Assembly: GCA_030704615.1 (NCBI GenBank) | Contig: CM060732.1 | Location: 15,998,001-16,062,000, forward strand | Direction: 5' to 3' | DNA from: Takakia lepidozioides | Lineage: Eukaryota; Streptophyta; Takakiopsida; Takakiales; Takakiaceae | DNA: 64,000 nucleotides | Part shown: positions 56,850 through 64,000 of the stretch, piece after piece | How positions within the stretch are numbered: the stretch's first letter is position 1 | Layout of the letters: each line of letters opens with the position of its first letter | Translations under genes and position numbers: made by a program | The notes under the pieces: model-generated | Told to the model about the DNA's origin: nothing | The model's input: the letters and a program-made list of their open reading frames with translations, nothing else | The model's database searches: none

Positions 56850-57075
56850 ACGATCCACTAGATCCCCATGACTACATGCAGAGAGAAGGCATACAAATGT
56901 GATACAATTTGGTTTCAAGCCTTCTTGCCGCATTTGTTCAAATAATTTCATGGCTTCTATACCACACCCATGCTGCAGCTTCATGCTTTTGCATTTTTGC
57001 ATACATGTCAACAAGGGCAGTCTCCATAATGATATGTGATGCAGGGCAGAAGCATGCTACAGTGGCTCACTTTTG
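56850..57075 (-). pseudogene. Pentatricopeptide repeat (PPR) relic
   Basis: The minus strand has HIIMETALVDMYAK in one frame. After a frame change it has GIEAMKLFEQMRQEGLKPN and ITFVCLLSACSHGDLVD. These are the typical phrases of PLS-class plant PPR proteins, which bind organelle RNA. Only about one and a half repeats remain, so it is a fragment. Confidence 0.75.
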
Positions 57076-57169
57076 TCTAGTCTATTCTAATCTACTCTCA
57101 TTTTTCATCTTCAAAACACAACAGCTTTGTTTGGAAACCAATGCCTCCCCAACCACGCCCTCGCCCTTC

Positions 57170-59600
57170 CACCAATTTCCAATTAAATTACGTTTAAATA
57201 AATTTCAAGCAAATAAATAAGTTTACATTGTCTTTGATTGGGGTTTTCTGCTACGTAACGGTTTAATTTTTTTCTCAATCTTGTTCTCCGACTTCAATCC
57301 TCCCACCGCTACATCCCTACAAAAATTTGGACAAAAACGCCGTCCAACATGTCCCAGAGTAATAACACATCAAACGAAATTCATCCAACGGTTGAACGGA
57401 TGGTTGTCCGTCCAAATCATTCTTGTTTGCTTTCAAACTTTGTCAGTACGTTCGGTACACTCTCTCACAGGTCCCGGACTAATATGAGATCAATCGAAAT
57501 TCATTCGATGGCTGAACGGATGGTTGCCCATCCGAACGATGTTGGTTCGCTTTCGGACTTTGCCAGTGTGCTCAATGTACTATCTAAGAGGTCCTAGAGT
57601 AATATGAGATAAAACGAAATTCGTCCAATGGACCAACGGATGGTTGCCTATCTAAATGATTTTCATTCGCTTCGAGACTTGGCCAGTATGTTCAATGTAC
57701 CATTTAACAAATCCCAGAGTAATATGAAATCAATCTAAATTTGTTCAATAGGCCAATGAGGCGTTCACATGTCATCCAATTTTGTTCATCGCAAAAAAAA
57801 AACCATGTCATGGGTGAACGACCAATACACCCATTGAACGGATGAGGTTGAGGCGCATATTTTGCCCGCATGTGCTTGAATATGTGTGCAATACATGGCG
57901 GAGAAACAAGAGAAGCAACAAACATTTGCCTCCCCAACCACGCCCTCGCCCTTCCACCAATTTCCAATTAAATTACGTTTAAATAAATTTCAAGCAAATA
58001 AATAAGTTTACATTGTCTTCGATTGGGGTTTTCTGCTACATAACGGTTTTATTTTTTCCTCAATCTTGTTCTCCGACTTCAACCCTCGCACCGCTACATC
58101 CCTACAAAAATTGGCATATGCCGTCATTAGACATATGGTTAAAAAATGGAATGAAAGAAAAATCATGTGCACCCGAAACGCCGTCCAATAGGTCCCAGAG
58201 TAATAGCACATCAAACGAAATTCATCCAACGGTTGAACGGATGGTTGTCCGTCCAAATCATTCTTGTTTGCTTTCAAACTTTGTCAGTACGTTCGGTACA
58301 CCCTCTCACAGGTCCCGGACTAATATGAGATCAATCGAAATTCATTCGATGGCTGAACGGATGGTTGCCCATCCGAACGATTTTGGTTCGCTTTCGGACT
58401 TTGCCAGTGTGCTCAATGTACTATCTAAGAGGTCCTAGAGTAATATGAGATAAAACGAAATTCGTCCAATGGACCAACGGATGGTTGCCTATCCAAATGA
58501 TTTTCATTCGCTTCGAGACTTGGCCAGTATGTTCAATGTACCATTTAACAGATCCCAGAGTAATATGAAATCAATCTAAATTTGTTCAATAGGCCAATGA
58601 GGCGTTCATATGTCATCCAATTTTGTTCATCGCGAAAAAAAAATCCTGTCATGGGTGAACGGCCAATACACCCATTGAACGGATGAGGTTGAGGCGCATA
58701 TTTTGCTCGCATGTGCTTGAATATGTATGTAACACATGGCGGAGAAACAAGAGAAGCAACAAACATTTGCCTCCCCAACCACGCCCTCGCCCTTCCACCA
58801 ATTTTCAATTAAATTAAGTTTAAATGAATTTCAAGCAAATAAATAAGTTTACATTGTCTTTGATTGGGGTTTTCTGCTATGTAACAATTTTATTTTTTGC
58901 TCAATGTTGTTCTCTGGCTTCTACCTTCCCACCGCTACATTCCTACAAAAATTTGGACCAAACAAAAATGATTTTCTTAAAAAAATGTTCACCTTACTCA
59001 CTATTGCAGAACTCTCTATGAAGAGTGTATGAAGTAGTAGACAAATCAAGTTTGGAGTGCAAATTAGAGAAGAAACTGTGGTTTTGGGTCCTAATGACTT
59101 TTGTTCGCTATGAAATTTGGCACGCACGTTGCATATGCCGTCATTAGACATATGGCTAAAAAATGGAATGAAAGAAAAATCATGTGCACCCGAAACGCCA
59201 TCCAACATGTCCCAGAGTAATAGCACATCAAACGGAATTCATCCAACGGTTGAACGGATGGTTGCCCATCCAAATCATTTTTGTTTATTTTCAAACTTTG
59301 CCAGTACGTTTGGTACACCCTCTCACAGGTCCTGGACTAATATAAGATCAATCCAAAATTCATTCAATGGCTGAACGGATGGTTGCCCATCCGAACGATT
59401 TTGGTTCGCTTTCCGACTTTGCCAGTGTACTCAATGTACCATCTAAGAGGTCATAGAGTAATATGAGATGAAACGAAATTCGTCCAATGGGCCAACGGAT
59501 GGTTGCCTATCCAAATGATTTTCGTTCGCTTCGAGACTTCGTCAGTATGTCCAATGTATCATCTGACAAGTCCCAGAGTAATATGAGATCAATCAAAACT
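57170..59600. repeat. Higher-order satellite S1 block
   Basis: Three long units share about 120-bp S1 monomers plus a spacer carrying TTTGCCTCCCCAACCACGCC and CTACATCCCTACAAAAATT. Units 1 and 2 are offset by about 841 bases and nearly identical; the third is about 1018 bases further and includes an extra piece with TTGCAGAACTCTCTATGAAG. The same family lies at 12900-15420. ORFs that cross it repeat with the unit and are not called. Confidence 0.9.
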
Positions 59601-60211
59601 ATATATTGTTTCGTTAACTTTGTGGGTTTGTTCTTCATACATAGATCGAATTTTCGACATGATTATGAAATATGAGACTAGGCGAAATTTGTCAGGAAGA
59701 CGAGCGTTCGTAACTCGTTATAACTTATTGGTTAACATCCATTTTCCTTGTTGCCCATCTTTCGGAGTTCATTGCAGATACCCACATACACCTCATGACC
59801 AAATATTACACCATTGTAAATTTGAGGGTGAACCACTTCTTCTACATCACATGAGTGCAAAACCGGAAGAAAACGCGATACGCTGTTCATGCAATTGAAA
59901 TTTGCAGGTGCCGCACATGTGTATTAACAAAATTGGTGCATATACAAAAATTGGCGGAGTGCTATCAGTGTGTTCCAGAAATTCAAGGTACAACAAAAAT
60001 CCACATTGTCTATGTACTACGTTACTACTCATTCGAATCATCGTCGTCACTGTCCTAGGACAAGGGATGTGATGTTGTGGCATGATTTGCACTACCAGTA
60101 CGGAGAGCCTGGGACCGTGATCTCGTGGTCAATGAGGGACCCAATGACATGTGATCAATTCTGACCAGCATCCGCTTACTTTGCGGCGAAAGTTGACTTT
60201 CTTGCAGAATC
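59601..60211. other. Intergenic; no gene seen
   Basis: Short ORFs only, none recognised. It separates the satellite from the second WCHIN-LWPR copy. Confidence 0.35.
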
Positions 60212-60925
60212 TCACGACGTGACGAGGGTCAAAGACGTCCGTAATTCCGGCAATGATGCGGTCAATACTGCAATCTGGCATTGTAAACTCCGCGGACATG
60301 TCCACGTCGTTCGTTTGAACATTATTGTGGACAGCGCCTCATTGTTTCGAGGCGTGTTTTGCAATGTACCCTCCAACTCGGCTATGCGCAGTCTGTCATT
60401 CCACAAGGTTCTGCAGGGTTCGGACTCGCTGTTTTGTTTCCACCAGTTCATCCTCTAACGTTCCAGATACTTGTTGCACCGGTGCCTCAGGCACGCCTAG
60501 TATCATAGCCTGGGGTACCGGTGCCCCGCGCACGCCCAGTATCGTAACCGGGGGTGTTCCAAACGTGTTCGAGATGTTGACGAAATGGTATTGCATCGTT
60601 GCGTTCTTCCTACTAGCAATTTGTCAATTCACTGGACGCAACAATATCACCTCCACGTACAATATGGCTGCCAAGGTGTACAAGATTTAGTCCTTTAATA
60701 GTGGTTCATCCCACAACGTGCAATGCACCTCAGTTGCCCTATGCTGGAAATGCAAATTCATGCAAGACATGAAGTCCGCGCAATTGTTTCTGGTTTGCAC
60801 CACATGCCTAGATCTAGGCCACAATTGATTGATGTGACACCATTTCATGAATTCTTTGCATCTCGTGCTCGGCCACCTGAACTCTTCCGGAAAATCCTCC
60901 CATCATTCTTCCGCTAGTATGCTAG
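60212..60925 (-). pseudogene. Second copy of the WCHIN-LWPR gene, degenerate
   Basis: Minus-strand reading from about 60920 gives EFMKWCHINQLWPRSRH, then SCMNLHFQHRATEVH, matching KFVDWCHINRLWPRDRH and HFHHRAEEVH of the gene at 9839. Further on, LEDELVETKQRVRTLQNLVE and RIAELEGTLQ match the EEQLAVHEQHIKDLQDIV region in position and coiled-coil character. The frame is broken several times. The RING and SIM ORFs were not found beyond it. Confidence 0.7.
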
Positions 60926-61566
60926 GGTCATCATATACTTCTCAATTTAAGTCATGCCTTGACCATTTGATTTTCTTAAGGGGCAGTCCATGTTCATAGG
61001 GGTCATCTTTTCCATGACGTTCATCGTCCTGGCCGACCTCTGTCATTTTGTAACAATCGGAGCAACCCTAAATGACGTTTACTAATAAGTAACGGAAAGT
61101 TAAACACTACTAAAGCAAACGTGGAAATGGCTAAGAATTAAAGAACTGCGATCTCGATCGTAAAATTACAATTGACCCTAAACCCTTAACACAAAACGGG
61201 TTTGAATAAGTGTCATAATAGTTTCCTTCTTCTTCATGACAACCTCATGCAACGGAAACCAATGCTTCTTGAGCTGCAGAGATCACAAACCGCATGGATC
61301 AGGTTCAGAGTTGGAAAAAGAAACACCATGTCAATAATTGAAACCCATACTATGAAAAGCAACATATGGAAATAAACAGTCAGAAACGTACCGGGCCTGC
61401 ACCTCCAGCCCGTGGATGTAGAAAGGTTTGATTCAAGTAAACACCTATGTAATGTGCCGTGAAACAACCACCCATTTCTTGGGACACTGGTGCATGGGAG
61501 AAAGACAATTTTTTCTTACTTGTGGTTTTGTGAGGTGATTGCATGCATAGCGACTGAACCCAAAAA
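60926..61566. other. Intergenic; no gene seen
   Basis: AT-rich, with short unsupported ORFs. Confidence 0.35.
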
Positions 61567-61577
61567 TAAACCTCTGA

Positions 61578-61760
61578 AAAAAAATAAAAAATATGATGCC
61601 TCCCGAAGGGAGCGTAACTTATGGTGTCACTTCACCACAAGGGCTACTGCCTTCCAGCTGAAAGGTGGACACCTTCATGACACACCAGACCGTGGTTTGA
61701 ACCCACAACCACATCCAACGTGGTATGTGCCCATTACCACTGGGCTACATGCTGGTTGTC
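61578..61760 (-). mobile_element. tRNA-derived SINE with 11-bp target duplication
   Basis: On the minus strand the head has TAGCCCAGTGGTAATGGG (A box-like) and GGGTTCAAACC (B box). A short body follows, ending in a T-rich tail. TAAACCTCTGA flanks both sides (61567-61577 and 61761-61771) as target-site duplication. The T-rich tail recalls Au-type plant SINEs rather than poly-A ones. Confidence 0.82.
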
Positions 61761-61771
61761 TAAACCTCTGA

Positions 61772-63436
61772 CAATGGTGTGCATGTCAATTATCGTAAAC
61801 CCTAAACCCCAAAACATCATGAATGGACTACAAATAATATGACATATCTAATATGGAGAGTGATTATGCACCACAATAGTAACCTACTGTTCTGGAAGGA
61901 AAAAATGTGATAGAACATATGTGCACGTCCCTGGAGCGAGCCAATGAATTATGGAAGTGATGCCCTCACCTTCGATTCTTGTAATACAACATCACAAATT
62001 GCAAAGTGGGCAGCTTTATGCCTTACTAGTCTGCCCAGGATCCGAAAGTATCAGCAAAGTAAGAAACTCTTCAACTCAGCTCCATATGAAACCCGCTCTT
62101 CACCTCCGCTCCATGTAAATGCTTGCATGAAGTGCCCTAGCAAACATGCCCACTTTTGCACTTTGCTAACTACTGTAGTGGAAAAACGATACTTGAGTTA
62201 TGGGTGTTGTGCATTTAGGGCAAGACAGACATAGTGCAATAGCAGTAGTTTCACGATTTGCCCTGTTCCCTCATTTTCAGTATCCCTAGTTGTCGCAAAG
62301 GAACAAAACTATGTTTCACTATATGCAGATTTGTGAACCTATGCATGCAATATATGTGAAAGAACCAACAAAGAACGGAATGTGCCAAAGATGATTGGGT
62401 TTTGGATGCTCATTGCAGAACTCACTCACCCGCATCACCATGGCAGGGAACAGCGGGGGCGAGGCGACCAAGTACTGACCTAGGCAATATTTAGCAATTT
62501 TCGCCTAGAGGAAGATCACAATGGTAATCCGGAGCAGACAAATGACAAAGTTGATCGTTGTGGAGCGATAATAAGGACTTGCACGCAAGAAACATTTGGA
62601 GCGGAAGCATTGCAACCTTTGAACACGGCGAAAACATCCTGCATCGTAGAACGATTGCCCACTGCTGTCCACAAAATTGACGTGCATGACGGGACGCGGT
62701 ACGCCAACAATAGCAACGAAAGCAAGAGCTGGTCCGTGTCAAGGGAACCTACCCTCATCATTTTACATGCAATCCCATCATGTGGATGCAATGGCATGCA
62801 TGGGGAGGATTAAGGCATGCATGGGGGATGGAGGACGATGCCATGCATGAGGGCAGGATGGGAGGCGGGGTGGGGATGCGGGAGAGGGCATGTGTCATGT
62901 CCCCGCAGCGGGAACATGAGGTGCGGGAGGGCGTGTGCCGCGTGGGCGCTGCGATGGAGTTGGGGGTGGGCGTGGGGTGGCGGGGGGTCCACGCCCCCCC
63001 CCCTCCCGCATTCAACTCCAGGGCCTCATCTATTACTTGGCATTCAATAGTGGGGGCGGGAAGGATTTAACAGGGGCCCCACCGGAGGAGCCCAGGCTGC
63101 CAGAATCCGGCGAAAGTACCGTCAGATGGCACGAGTGCATTGAGTTCTTTACCTCATTCCTATTATCTTCCTCGGAAGGAGTCCTCTTCTAGCTCTCGGG
63201 TAATAAATTTTCCATACCGTTGCTTCATAAGATGACTGAGCGAGATAACCTTAATAGACAACCAGTCCATGATCGATAACCGCCCAACAGGACCAAACTC
63301 ATGCAAGAAAAATATTTAAATGGAGCAATACATTTATTCAACATCCTGAAAGCAAGCCACTGGAAACACTGGAAATACTAGCACAATCTTTGTAGGAAAA
63401 CTTTGGCAAGCAATAAAAATAGAACTCGAGTCTGGA
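61772..63436. other. Intergenic; no gene seen
   Basis: 61772-62780 has no supported gene. 62780-63010 is a GC-rich stretch with GCATGCATGG and GGGGTGGGG-type low complexity. ORFs here follow base composition. Confidence 0.4.
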
Positions 63437-63865
63437 ATGCTTGTGGATGACATCTTCCTGGTACTTCAGGCGGAACCTTCCACTCTTACAGCTGCTAAGA
63501 ACACTCTTAAGAAATTCTGTAGAGTCTCTGGCTTCCGGGTTAACTGGAGAAAGACCAAAGCCTTGCTAATAGGGGACCCATCTATGTCTTCTATTGGGAT
63601 CAACCCCAACTGGGGAGTAGACCAAGGTATGGCCTGGCTTAAAGCAGGAGAACCTACCACACTGTTGGGTCACATCTTCAGCCTAGACCTCACCGAGGAG
63701 CAGAGAAATGGGGCCCATTCTAGCCAGGCTCAAGAAGGAGCTAGCGTTCTGGGGCTCTAAGTTCCTCTCCATCACCGGAAGAGCTCTGGCTGCCAACCAG
63801 ATTCTGCTTGCTGGGATCTGGTAAGGTGAATTCATATACTCGCTTAAGAATGACTCAGACAAAGA
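63437..63865 (+). pseudogene. LINE reverse transcriptase fragment
   Basis: VDDIFLVLQAEPSTLTAAKN stands at the FADD motif of LINE RT, with the Ala changed. FCRVSGFRVNWRKTKALLIG follows, as in non-LTR elements. A shift near 63710 leads to ARLKKELAFWGSK and ITGRALAANQILLAGIWY. It may belong to the same family as the piece at 24855-25616, though the two do not overlap. Confidence 0.82.
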
Positions 63866-63867
63866 AG

Positions 63868-63889
63868 TGAATGTCGTCAACGACATTCA
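63868..63889. repeat. Palindrome TGAATGTCGT-CA-ACGACATTCA
   Basis: Ten-base arms around CA. Same core as the palindrome at 21259-21282. It lies within a few bases of the LINE fragment's coding end. Confidence 0.8.
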
Positions 63890-64000
63890 ATCTGGATCTA
63901 TGATTGCAATCCTTATGAAGCCACATTTTTTCCCAAAAAAAACAGTAGAGTTTCAAGTATGACATTGCACCTGTACACAACTCGCATCATGGCCCACTCT

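Noticed and set aside
57349-58438. Repeated ORFs of 80-140 residues in the satellite
   Set aside because: They repeat exactly with the satellite unit, appear on both strands, and have no domain.
62780-63070. ORFs in the GC-rich stretch
   Set aside because: Low-complexity composition on both strands, with no recognisable domain.

Overview
The window reads as a repeat-saturated nuclear segment of a streptophyte. The one clear host gene is a multi-exon RNF10-type RING protein with GT-AG introns. A PPR relic of the plant PLS style and several plant-type transposable elements are also present. The style (giant satellite and hairpin arrays, SWIM-domain Mutator-like transposases, DUF7869 and Crypton genes) resembles a charophyte such as Chara. 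That assignment is inference from gene content, not from a database match. Many ORFs carry one-base shifts and lone stop codons, so either most elements are dead or the sequence has residual indel errors.

Layout. 1-7715: a degenerate SWIM/Mutator-like transposase (copy A) with a tail-to-tail inverted partial copy. It is flanked on both sides by arrays of a short perfect palindrome (AAATGCGG-NN-CCGCATTT). 8505-17905: two arrays of a second hairpin (GCGACCACC/GGTGGTCGC) bracket two inward-facing transcription units, each with a TATA box next to an array. These are a rightward cluster (unknown WCHIN-LWPR protein, RING protein, protein with a SUMO-interaction-like tail) and a leftward divergent protein kinase, with satellites between them. 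18950-22645: relics of a DUF7869 protein and of a second SWIM transposase.

24456-31081 is the RNF10-like host gene. A 5'-truncated LINE with an 18-bp target duplication sits in its first intron, and an exon pair is duplicated near its 3' half. 32656-34561 is an intron-containing Crypton-like tyrosine recombinase cut off by an old Ty3/gypsy fragment (34562-36379), which is itself interrupted by a younger Ty3/gypsy element. The younger element appears as two complementary halves in opposite orientation. The 5' half (LTR, leader ORF, gag, protease, RT, RNase H, start of integrase) lies at 36380-43320 on +. The rest of integrase, a very long in-frame C-terminal extension, and the 3' LTR lie at 56035-49859 on -. 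Between the halves is SWIM transposase copy B with its own palindrome array (43340-49115).

56036-64000 holds a transposase fragment, a PPR relic, about 2.4 kb of higher-order satellite also found at 12.9-15.4 kb, a second copy of the WCHIN-LWPR gene, a tRNA-derived SINE with an 11-bp target duplication, and a LINE reverse-transcriptase fragment.

The two most unusual items are the Pol-fused 10-residue repeat linker plus coiled-coil extension of the gypsy element, and the hairpin-bracketed kinase/RING unit.
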